64,000 bases of DNA from Oscillospiraceae bacterium (GTDB lineage: Bacteria; Bacillota; Clostridia; Oscillospirales; Ruminococcaceae). The notes below the pieces were generated by a model, which was not told the DNA's origin, made no database searches, and saw nothing but the letters and a program-made list of their open reading frames with translations. The stretch lies in the NCBI GenBank assembly GCA_021200775.1, contig JAJQGB010000004.1, positions 1 through 64,000 of the forward strand, written 5' to 3'. Made by a program: the position numbers and the translations under genes. Within the stretch, counting starts at the first letter, position 1, and every line of letters begins with the position of its first letter. Positions 49,271 through 57,863 of this stretch are shown here, piece after piece.

Positions 49271-51781
49271 TTACTTTGTACCAACGGTGAGTTTTTCAGC
49301 CGGCTTATAGGGCTTAGCGAGCATGTAAACCATAAGTACGATGAGAGCCACTGCAACGATAAGTGAAATTACATTTACAATGCCCATTACAGTGCCGCTT
49401 GCGAACAGTGCGCCGGTGAAGAGGTTTCCAAGCTGATTTACGATGAGGGCAATAGCATAGGCAAATCCACACTCATATCCGATTGCAAACCAGAACCACT
49501 TTGTGTTGTTCATCTCACGCTTGATTGCACCCATAGCCGCGAAGCAGGGAGCGCAGAGAAGGTTGAAGATGAGGAAGGAAAGTCCGGAAACTGTTGTGAA
49601 TGCCGCAGAGATAGAAGCATATGTGGAGGCTTCTCCTGCATAGAGGATACCCATAGTAGCGACGATATTTTCCTTTGCGACAAGACCGGTTACAGCCGCA
49701 ACAGCCGCCTGCCAGTTGCCCCAACCAAGAGGAGCGAATATCCAAGCAACGAGTGAACCAATCTTAGCCAGGATGCTGTATTCCATCTCTTCCTCAGCGA
49801 GCATTCTGAAGCCGTCGGGAGCCCATCCGAAGAAGGATGTGAACCAGATAACGATTGTCGAGAGAAGGATGATTGTGCCAGCCTTCTTAATGAATGACCA
49901 ACCACGCTCCCACATCGAACGTAAGACATTTACAAGTGTCGGCATATGGTAAGCGGGGAGCTCCATAACGAACGGAGCCGGGTCTCCAGCAAACATCTTT
50001 GTCTTCTTTAGCATGATACCGGAAACTATTATCGCCGCCATACCGAGGAAGTATGCACCGACTGCGATTACCGGAGAGCCTCCGAAGATAGCGCCCGCCA
50101 TCATCGAAATGAACGGCATTTTAGCGCCACAGGGAATGAAGGTTGTAGTCATGATAGTCATGCGTCTGTCACGTTCGTTTTCAATCGTTCGTGAAGCCAT
50201 GATTCCCGGGATTCCGCAACCAGTACCGATAAGAATCGGAATGAAGGACTTTCCGGAAAGACCGAATCTGCGGAAGATTCTGTCGAGTACGAATGCAATT
50301 CTTGCCATATATCCGCAAGCCTCAAGGAATGCGAGCAGGAAGAACAGAACAAGCATCTGAGGAACGAATCCGAGGACAGCTCCGACGCCTGCAACAATAC
50401 CATCAAGGATAAGTCCCTTTAGCCAGTCGGCACAGTTGATAGCGTCGAGTCCGCTTTCAATCAGAACCGGAATACCGGGAACCCAAACGCCATAGTCAGC
50501 AGGGTCAGGCTCAGCATATTCATACTTTTCAAGAATTTCTGCCGCCGCAACTAAATCTTCATATGTAGCGACTTCGGTTTCAACCGCAAGTGTCTCTTCG
50601 TCTTCTACTTCATATTCTGCAGTAGCGGAGGAGTCAACAGAGGTGATAAGTGCATTAACTTCAGCCTTCGCAACAGCGGCGTTGAAGTCTTCGCTTTCAG
50701 TGTCGAGAATGTCCTCTAAATCGCTGTCTTCGTCGGCAAACGCCAGAATAATGTCAGGTGAATTTCCATACTCTTCAGCATCTTCATTGTAAGCTGAGCT
50801 TCCGATTCCGAAGAGATGCCAGCCATCGCCGAATAAACCATCATTAGCCCAGTCGGTAGCCGCCGCACCGACGGTAACCATAGAAATGTAATAAACCAGG
50901 AACATGATAACCGCAAATATCGGAAGACCGAGCCAGCGGTTTGTGACAACCTTATCGATTTTATCGGATACAGTAAGGCTTCCTGCATTCTTTTTTACGT
51001 GGCAGGACTTGATAATGGAGCCGATATAGACGTATCTTTCATTAGTGATGATAGACTCAGCATCATCGTCAAGCTCTTTTTCAGCGGCGACGATATCAGC
51101 CTCGATGTGTGAAAGGACTCCCGGGTCAAGCTTCAACTGCTCCAATACCTTTTCGTCTCTTTCAAAAATCTTGATTGCATACCAGCGTTGCTGTTCTTCA
51201 GGAAGGTTATGTACAGCCGCTTCTTCAATGTGAGCAATTGCGTGCTCGACAGGACCTGAGAAGGTGTGCATAGGAACCGTTTTCGAGTTCTTTGCGGCAT
51301 CCAGAGCCGCCTCAGCTGCTTCCATAACGCCGTCGCCTTTAAGGGCGGACATCTCCATAACCTTGCAACCTAACTGCTTTGAGAGTTCTTCAAGGTTAAT
51401 TTTGTCGCCGTTCTTTTTTACAATATCCATCATATTTACGGCAACGACAACCGGAATTCCAAGCTCGGTGAGTTGGGTTGTAAGATACAGGTTTCTTTCA
51501 AGGTTGGTTCCGTCAACCAGATTCAGAATGGCGTCCGGACGTTCACCGATGAGATAGTTTCTCGCTACGACCTCTTCCAGAGTGTAGGGAGAAAGTGAAT
51601 AGATACCCGGAAGGTCGGTGACGATAACACCATCGTGCTTTTTAAGCTTGCCTTCCTTCTTTTCGACTGTTACACCAGGCCAGTTTCCGACAAATTGGTT
51701 GGAACCGGTCAAGGCGTTGAACAGGGTAGTTTTACCGCAGTTCGGATTACCCGCAAGGGCAATTCTTATTTCCTTATCCAT
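49271..51781 (-). CDS. feoB: Ferrous iron transporter B
   Basis: ALAGNPNCGKTTLFNALTGSNQFVGNWPGVTVEKKEG; gate motifs FIPILIGTGCGIPGIMASR. Confidence 0.97.
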   Translation of the reverse strand: MDKEIRIALAGNPNCGKTTLFNALTGSNQFVGNWPGVTVEKKEGKLKKHDGVIVTDLPGIYSLSPYTLEEVVARNYLIGERPDAILNLVDGTNLERNLYLTTQLTELGIPVVVAVNMMDIVKKNGDKINLEELSKQLGCKVMEMSALKGDGVMEAAEAALDAAKNSKTVPMHTFSGPVEHAIAHIEEAAVHNLPEEQQRWYAIKIFERDEKVLEQLKLDPGVLSHIEADIVAAEKELDDDAESIITNERYVYIGSIIKSCHVKKNAGSLTVSDKIDKVVTNRWLGLPIFAVIMFLVYYISMVTVGAAATDWANDGLFGDGWHLFGIGSSAYNEDAEEYGNSPDIILAFADEDSDLEDILDTESEDFNAAVAKAEVNALITSVDSSATAEYEVEDEETLAVETEVATYEDLVAAAEILEKYEYAEPDPADYGVWVPGIPVLIESGLDAINCADWLKGLILDGIVAGVGAVLGFVPQMLVLFFLLAFLEACGYMARIAFVLDRIFRRFGLSGKSFIPILIGTGCGIPGIMASRTIENERDRRMTIMTTTFIPCGAKMPFISMMAGAIFGGSPVIAVGAYFLGMAAIIVSGIMLKKTKMFAGDPAPFVMELPAYHMPTLVNVLRSMWERGWSFIKKAGTIILLSTIVIWFTSFFGWAPDGFRMLAEEEMEYSILAKIGSLVAWIFAPLGWGNWQAAVAAVTGLVAKENIVATMGILYAGEASTYASISAAFTTVSGLSFLIFNLLCAPCFAAMGAIKREMNNTKWFWFAIGYECGFAYAIALIVNQLGNLFTGALFASGTVMGIVNVISLIVAVALIVLMVYMLAKPYKPAEKLTVGTK

Positions 51782-51802
51782 AGTAGTTATTCCTCTTCTC
51801 TG

Positions 51803-51832
51803 ATTAGCCTCGGCTTATTAGCATAGGCTAAT
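51803..51832. promoter_or_regulatory. Two tandem DtxR-type operator candidates between feoA and feoB
   Basis: ATTAGC-CTCG-GCTTAT (51803-51818) and ATTAGC-ATAG-GCTAAT (51817-51832). Confidence 0.65.
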
Positions 51833-51871
51833 CGAATGATTTAAATAATGGGGAAGAATTCCCCAAAATGT

Positions 51872-52093
51872 TTACTGAACCTCAATAGTTTCAGCGTCGG
51901 CTTTTCTTATAGAAAGCTCGTAGCCTCTGACGGTTATCTCGACCGGATCACCGAGAGGAGCAACCTTGCGGACGTAAATCTCTACACCTTTTGTAATGCC
52001 CATGTCCATTATGCGGCGTTTGATAGCGCCCTCGCCATGAAGCTTTACAACCGTGCAGGTTTCGCCAATCTTCACATCTCTTAGCGTTTTCAC
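51872..52093 (-). CDS. feoA: FeoA-family protein
   Basis: GETCTVVKLHGEGAIKRRIMDMGITKGVEIYVRKVAPLGDPVEITVRGYELSIRKADAETI. Confidence 0.93.
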   Translation of the reverse strand: MKTLRDVKIGETCTVVKLHGEGAIKRRIMDMGITKGVEIYVRKVAPLGDPVEITVRGYELSIRKADAETIEVQ

Positions 52094-52130
52094 CTGACAT
52101 ACCTCCTTGATTTATATTTGAATTTTAATT

Positions 52131-52343
52131 TCAAACCATGATTTTTCTTGCCAGTTCTTCGCTTATTGCGATTCTGGAATCCTTGATGTTGACTATTACG
52201 TTGCCACCCATTACGGTAACAATCGAAATAACTGCTCCGGGGACGAATCCCAAATCCTCAAGATGAGATTTGACATCCGGCACACCGTTTACCTTTTTTA
52301 TTACACATTCTTCCCCGACATCAGCCATCGGCAAAGGAATCAT
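52131..52343 (-). CDS. feoA: FeoA-family protein (second copy)
   Basis: CVIKKVNGVPDVKSHLEDLGFVPGAVISIVTVMGGNVIVNIKDSRIAISEELARKI. Confidence 0.88.
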   Translation of the reverse strand: MIPLPMADVGEECVIKKVNGVPDVKSHLEDLGFVPGAVISIVTVMGGNVIVNIKDSRIAISEELARKIMV

Positions 52344-52389
52344 ATATGTCACCTCTTGTTGAATTTTCCACAAAAAGCGGAGTTCTGAG

Positions 52390-52405
52390 GTTAGCTCTAG
52401 CTAAC
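52390..52405. promoter_or_regulatory. DtxR-type operator candidate
   Basis: GTTAGCT-CT-AGCTAAC. Confidence 0.7.
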
Positions 52406-52489
52406 TGTACGTATATAGAATAGCGCATTTTCGAGCTTTTGTCAATATCTTTTTCCCGAATTTTTCACATTCGGCAGGTTTCACAATAG

Positions 52490-52505
52490 GTTAGCCATCG
52501 CTAAC
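52490..52505. promoter_or_regulatory. DtxR-type operator candidate
   Basis: GTTAGC-CATC-GCTAAC. Confidence 0.7.
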
Positions 52506-52626
52506 AACAAAATTGTGCAGAATTTTTAATGGGCAAATATTCATCTTTTGCTTGCATTTTTGGCGCCGGGATGTTATTATATGTATAGAAACAAAAGATG
52601 TACTGCTTTAAGAAGGAGGAGTCATA

Positions 52627-53013
52627 ATGCATCTTACAGAATCAGGTGAAATGTATCTGGAGACTATATATATACTCTCTCATCAGAAGGGATATGTCCG
52701 TTCTTTGGATGTTGCCGAATATATGGGGTTCTCAAAGCCCAGTGTAAGCCGTGCAGTCGGGCTTCTCAAAAACGGAATGTATATCACTGTGGATAAGGAC
52801 GGCTATCTTTCCCTTACAGATGCCGGACTCGAAGTTGCCGAGAAAATCTATGAGCGGCATACAGTTTTCACAAAAATTCTTGTCAAGCTCGGTGTCGATG
52901 AGGAAACTGCCCAGAATGATGCCTGCAAAATGGAGCATGATATCAGCGACAAATCATTTGCGGCAATCAAGGAGTTTGCCGCCGGGTATGGCATTACCGG
53001 AATTGAGTGGTAA
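52627..53013 (+). CDS. DtxR/MntR-family metal-dependent regulator
   Basis: SGEMYLETIYILSHQKGYVRSLDVAEYMGFSKPSVSRAVGLL; divergent from feoA. Confidence 0.92.
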   Translation: MHLTESGEMYLETIYILSHQKGYVRSLDVAEYMGFSKPSVSRAVGLLKNGMYITVDKDGYLSLTDAGLEVAEKIYERHTVFTKILVKLGVDEETAQNDACKMEHDISDKSFAAIKEFAAGYGITGIEW

Positions 53014-53091
53014 TGCTATAACTCAAAATTTATAAAAAAATGTCCCGCTTCAAAAACGGGACATAACTTTGCAAAAAACAGGGAGATTTTT

Positions 53092-54288
53092 ATGAAACTC
53101 AGCTACAAAAGCACAATTCGCTGTTCATATGTCGGATACATAACCCAGGCGGTTGTAAATCTTTTTGCACCGCTTCTTTTTGTGACCTTCAGCAGTGAAT
53201 TCGGAATTTCTGTAAGTCAGATAACGCTTATTACAACGCTTAACTTTCTCACACAGCTTATAGTCGATTTACTGAGCACTAAGATTATTGACAAGCTTGG
53301 TTATAGAGTATGTATTGTCGCCGCGCATATCTTTTCAGCGACAGGACTTGTTTTGCTTGCAGTATTGCCTACAATTCTTCCGAATGCTTACATAGGACTT
53401 CTGATTTCAGTCGTAATCTACGCCATCGGTGGGGGACTTATAGAAGTGCTGATAAGCCCGATTGTCGAAGCTTGCCCGACTGACGACAAGGCATCGTCAA
53501 TGAGTATGCTTCATTCGTTCTACTGCTGGGGAGCAGTATTGGTTATACTCGTTTCAACTGCATTTTTTACAATTTTCGGAATCGAAAACTGGCGGATAAT
53601 GGGCTGTATATGGGCGATACTTCCTGCTGTAAACGCCATACTATTCACTCAGGTGCCGATTGAAACTCTTACCGAAGACGGAAGCTCGATGAAAATCCGG
53701 GATTTGTTATCGTCAAAGATATTCATACTATTCATAATTATGATACTTTGTGCTGGGGCAAGCGAGCTTGCGATGAGCCAGTGGTCGTCCGCATTCGCTG
53801 AGAGCGGACTCGGAGTTTCAAAGGCAATGGGAGATTTGGCTGGACCTTGCCTCTTCGCAGTTCTTATGGGAATCGCAAGGGTTGTAAACTCAAAGATTTC
53901 ACATAAGGTTGACATACTGCCGGCAATGATAGGAAGCGCTACTCTCTGCGTGGTTTCTTACCTTTTGACTGTGCTTTCTCCAGTACCGCTTCTGTCACTT
54001 CTGGGCTGTGCGCTTTGCGGACTGTCCGTCGGAGTCATGTGGCCCGGAGTTTTCAGCCTTGCATCTGCTAAGTTTCCGAAGGGCGGAACCGCACTCTTTG
54101 CGCTTCTGGCGTTCGCCGGAGACGTCGGATGCACAAGCGGTCCCACACTTGTCGGTTTTGTATCTGGACTCAACGGCGACAGCCTGAAATCGGGACTGTC
54201 AGCCGCAATGGTTTTCCCGACTGTGCTGATAATTTGCTGTCTTGCACTCATGAAGCTTCGGAAGAAGCCCGAAAATTCTAACAGTTGA
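53092..54288 (+). CDS. MFS transporter
   Basis: About 12 TM segments; LLSTKIIDKLGYRVCIVAAH motif. Confidence 0.85.
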   Translation: MKLSYKSTIRCSYVGYITQAVVNLFAPLLFVTFSSEFGISVSQITLITTLNFLTQLIVDLLSTKIIDKLGYRVCIVAAHIFSATGLVLLAVLPTILPNAYIGLLISVVIYAIGGGLIEVLISPIVEACPTDDKASSMSMLHSFYCWGAVLVILVSTAFFTIFGIENWRIMGCIWAILPAVNAILFTQVPIETLTEDGSSMKIRDLLSSKIFILFIIMILCAGASELAMSQWSSAFAESGLGVSKAMGDLAGPCLFAVLMGIARVVNSKISHKVDILPAMIGSATLCVVSYLLTVLSPVPLLSLLGCALCGLSVGVMWPGVFSLASAKFPKGGTALFALLAFAGDVGCTSGPTLVGFVSGLNGDSLKSGLSAAMVFPTVLIICCLALMKLRKKPENSNS

Positions 54289-55270
54289 CAGCGATTTCTT
54301 CCGACAGGAAATTCATGCCTTCTTCCATCAGATATTGCATCGCTTCGCCGCTAGGCATGTGACCTGAGTTCGGAATAACCTTGAATCTTATATGTTCATT
54401 CGGACATTCGTTGAGATAATCTCTTATCGTATTGGTTGATGTCACGAGGTCTGAGCTTCCCTGCACAATGAGGTAGGGGAGCTTTATTTTTGAGAGTGTC
54501 TCCCTCATATCAACGTTCATAAGCTGACGGATTATAATCGGATTGCGGTGGGTGCCATTGTCGAAGACGGCTTTGAAATCCTTGAGATGGTAGTCCGGGC
54601 TTGTGAGCATTCCGACAACGAACTTTCCGACAGGAGTTTTTCCACCGTTCGGATTGTGATAGCCGTCGGTACATTTCTTGATTAGATTTCCCATGTCTGC
54701 AATGTCCGAGTCGGTTCTGGGCACTTCACTTTTCTTGACTCTCTCGTAAGCTTCGAGCTCGCTTTTACTCATGTTTGATATATTCTTCTCTAGAGCTGAG
54801 AAAACCTCGTCGTTAAAGAAGAGTTCCTTCGTAATCTGACCGTATACCATCACTTTGTCGAGAAGCTCAGGAACCTCTATAGCACATCTAGCCGCAAGAA
54901 CCGAGCCCCACGAAACTCCGAAAAGGCAAATCTTGTTATCGGGGTAGTCTTTATGTAGAGCCTTTATCAAATCTAATGCCATAGTAACATAGCTTTCAAT
55001 ACAGATGGAGTCGTCGAGCTCAGTGTCGTTGATTCCGCAACCGAGCTGGTCCCAATAGACCATAGTGCATTTTTCTTCAAGGGTAGGGAACATGCCACTG
55101 CAACCTTCTCCAAACGGAATCGGATTGCCTGGACCGCCGTGCAGGTATATGACAAGCGGGTTGTCCGATTTTCTTCCTTCAATCAGAACCTTCTGCTTGT
55201 AACCGCCGAGCATATATGTCTTGCGCTCAACCGTTTCACAGCTTTCTATAAACTTTTTTCTACTGCTCAT
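54278..55270 (-). CDS. Alpha/beta hydrolase, proline-iminopeptidase-like
   Basis: VIYLHGGPGNP, LFGVSWGSVLAARCA, YWDQLGCG. Confidence 0.88.
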   Translation of the reverse strand: MSSRKKFIESCETVERKTYMLGGYKQKVLIEGRKSDNPLVIYLHGGPGNPIPFGEGCSGMFPTLEEKCTMVYWDQLGCGINDTELDDSICIESYVTMALDLIKALHKDYPDNKICLFGVSWGSVLAARCAIEVPELLDKVMVYGQITKELFFNDEVFSALEKNISNMSKSELEAYERVKKSEVPRTDSDIADMGNLIKKCTDGYHNPNGGKTPVGKFVVGMLTSPDYHLKDFKAVFDNGTHRNPIIIRQLMNVDMRETLSKIKLPYLIVQGSSDLVTSTNTIRDYLNECPNEHIRFKVIPNSGHMPSGEAMQYLMEEGMNFLSEEIAVNC

Positions 55271-55490
55271 TCAAGAGTAACTCCCTTCATATTCCGACAT
55301 TATTTGCATTGTCGTCATCAAATTTAACATAGATTCACCTCAAAGTCAAGTCTCACAGTGTGCTATATGCCGATTCAAAAGAAAATAATAATCTCCTCTT
55401 GCAATGTCAAAAAGCCTGTGATATAATAATTTTGCAGAAGCCCGAACGGGGTATAAATTCTGAAATCAGACCGAAAGGACAGACTAAAAA

Positions 55491-56516
55491 ATGGACAAGG
55501 TAAAGATTATAAACGGCGAAAATCTCCCCAATATTCCGTGGCAGGATAAGCCGGAAAACTACAATCTCCCTGTATGGAGATACACTGAAAACCCCATCAT
55601 CGGCAGAAACCCGATTGAAGGAATTGCAAGAATATTCAACAGCTCCGTAGTTACTTACGGCGGACGTTTTGTCGGCGTATTCAGAGCTGAATCAATCAAC
55701 GGTGTACCGTTCCTCTATCTCGGCTATAGCGACGATGCTATTCACTGGGAATTTGAAAAGGACAGAATCAACTTCGTAGACGAGGAAGGCAAGCCCTTCA
55801 TGCCCGCCTACATGTACGACCCGAGACTCCTCAAAATTGAAGACACCTTCTATATGATTTGGTGCCAGGATGGCTACGGCGCAACCCTCGGCATTGCTAA
55901 GACTACAGACTTCAAGAAGTTCGTAAGAATCGAAAATCCTTTCCTCCCGTTCAACAGAAACGGCGTTCTCTTCCCGAGAAAGATTAACGGCAAGTATATG
56001 CTTCTTTCCCGCCCGAGTGATTCCGGTCATACTCCCTTCGGAGATATCTTCCTCTCCGAGAGCTATGATATGGAATACTGGGGACATCACCGCCATGTAA
56101 TGGGCATCTCCTACAACAACTGGTGGGAGGGAACCAAGATTGGTGCAGGCGCTGTTCCGATTGAGACCTCTGAAGGATGGCTCCTCATCTACCACGGTGT
56201 TGCCAATACCTGCAACGGCTTCGTATACTCAATCGGCGGAGCAATCCTCGATATCAATGAGCCTTCCAAGGTTCTTCACCGTTGCTCTACTTATCTTCTC
56301 ACTCCTGAGGAGTGGTACGAAGAGAGAGGCTTTGTCCCGAACGTTGCCTTCCCGTGCGCCACACTTCAGGATGCTGAAACCGGCAAGATGGCTATCTACT
56401 ATGGCTGTGCTGATAGCTATGTAGGACTTGCTTTCACTCAGGTTGACGACCTCGTCAAGTACATCATCGACCACGACAATGCTGGTCCTGCTGAACTTGA
56501 AATTGGCAGAAGATAA
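55491..56516 (+). CDS. GH130-family beta-mannoside phosphorylase-like
   Basis: ENPIIGRNPIEGIARIFNSSVV, YDPRLLKIEDTFYMIWCQD, WEGTKIGAGAVPIETSEGWLLIYHGV. Confidence 0.88.
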   Translation: MDKVKIINGENLPNIPWQDKPENYNLPVWRYTENPIIGRNPIEGIARIFNSSVVTYGGRFVGVFRAESINGVPFLYLGYSDDAIHWEFEKDRINFVDEEGKPFMPAYMYDPRLLKIEDTFYMIWCQDGYGATLGIAKTTDFKKFVRIENPFLPFNRNGVLFPRKINGKYMLLSRPSDSGHTPFGDIFLSESYDMEYWGHHRHVMGISYNNWWEGTKIGAGAVPIETSEGWLLIYHGVANTCNGFVYSIGGAILDINEPSKVLHRCSTYLLTPEEWYEERGFVPNVAFPCATLQDAETGKMAIYYGCADSYVGLAFTQVDDLVKYIIDHDNAGPAELEIGRR

Positions 56517-56763
56517 TTCTTTGTAGTACAAAAGCGCCGTTCTCATTATGGGGACGGTGCTTTTGCAAAAATACTCTTTCTGCGGATATGTAAATCAAAA
56601 CCTGGCATAATACTGTCGGAAGATTTTGAACGTGGAATTCTCACTTTCTGAGAGAAATATACGTTAAATGTCGAAAAACGTCTTTACAATTCTCGAAAAG
56701 TGTGATATGATGTTATACAAGTTGGATTGATATTGATAAATTAAGGTATTTGGATGGTGCGTT

Positions 56764-57507
56764 ATGGAAGAATCGCTTGAACTCAATAAGCACGAATGTA
56801 AAATCATAAGAAGTGGTCTTATGGAGATTGCTTCTTGCGCTGAGCGTTTGGAACTTGCTCTTGAAGATGCTAATGTATACGAAGAGATGGACACTGCCGC
56901 AAGGATTGTGTCTTCTTGCTATAAGGTTCTTTCTGCAATTATCAATATTGAAGAGAAGGCTAAGCTTGACGACTATCGTGCGGTACCGTTCTGCCTTTCC
57001 GACTTGGTTGAGGATGTGGTAAGTGTCTGCCGCTCCACACTCAGACGCAAGGGAATTGAGATTGTTTCTGAAATTGATAGAGATGTCTGCGTTGAGGCTG
57101 ACCCCGACAGATTTACTTCCTGCCTTATGAATCTTATTGTCAATGCCATAAGAAACGTAGATCAGGATGAAGGCATAGTTAAAGTCAGGATCACCAGACT
57201 CAATGGCAGTGCTTCTGTGACCGTTTCTGATAATGGATATGGCGCAGATATTGACGAAATGATGGAATATCTGGATGACGAAAACGCTAGTTCCGGTCTG
57301 GCAGTTGTCGGCAAGTTCTGCCGTGAAGCTGGCACCAGTATCATTGTCGACGACAACGCCGATGGTGGTCTTATTTTCTCTTTCCGCCTTCCTCTCGCCT
57401 CAAAATCCGAAGAAACCCTCAACTCCCGCAAATCTTTCATACAAGGCAAATCCTTCTCGCCCATACGAGTGTATCTGGCAAAGATTGATGATGACCCTAA
57501 CGAGTAA
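56764..57507 (+). CDS. Histidine-kinase-like ATPase protein
   Basis: N-box-like LMNLIVNAIRNVDQDEGIVKV and VSDNGYGAD motifs; no clear N-terminal sensor. Confidence 0.75.
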   Translation: MEESLELNKHECKIIRSGLMEIASCAERLELALEDANVYEEMDTAARIVSSCYKVLSAIINIEEKAKLDDYRAVPFCLSDLVEDVVSVCRSTLRRKGIEIVSEIDRDVCVEADPDRFTSCLMNLIVNAIRNVDQDEGIVKVRITRLNGSASVTVSDNGYGADIDEMMEYLDDENASSGLAVVGKFCREAGTSIIVDDNADGGLIFSFRLPLASKSEETLNSRKSFIQGKSFSPIRVYLAKIDDDPNE

Positions 57508-57623
57508 CATTAAAGAATACACTGATTTGCAGATTTGAGTTTCTGCTTTTTTTATTTATACCCACAAAAATTGCCATCCAAATTTGTATTTCTCAAAAAA
57601 ACTGAAAAAATTTTAAAAAACGC

Positions 57624-57652
57624 TTGACAACATCCCCACGTTGTTATATAAT
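57624..57652 (+). promoter_or_regulatory. Sigma-A-type promoter, locus B
   Basis: TTGACA (57624-57629), 17 bp spacer, TATAAT (57647-57652). Confidence 0.85.
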
Positions 57653-57658
57653 GTAGAC

Positions 57659-57863
57659 GTGGTTTGGAAGGACTTATGAAGTCTTTACCACAAAAATCAA
57701 ATCGGGGGGTACAACCTCTGGTGGAAAAATTTTCTTGATTTTCGTCAAGATTTTCGGCGCCATGTACCCATACCAAACCTCCGAAACACTATTAATAAGT
57801 GCAACGGAGGCATTTTCATATCTGTATTTGACCTCCTTTGCGAAATCTAAGGAGGAATTTTTT
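57659..57863 (+). promoter_or_regulatory. Long structured 5' leader with candidate RBS-sequestering switch, locus B
   Basis: GTGGT..AAGGACTT-ATG-AAGTCTT..ACCAC hairpin; GGGTAC/GTACCC domain; CGGAGG 57805-57810; CCTCCTT 57832-57838; AAGGAGG 57849-57855. Confidence 0.65.

Noticed and set aside
53038-53068. TGTCCCG/CGGGACA hairpin between the DtxR gene and the MFS gene
   Set aside because: No convincing U-tract; ordinary intercistronic stem or weak terminator.
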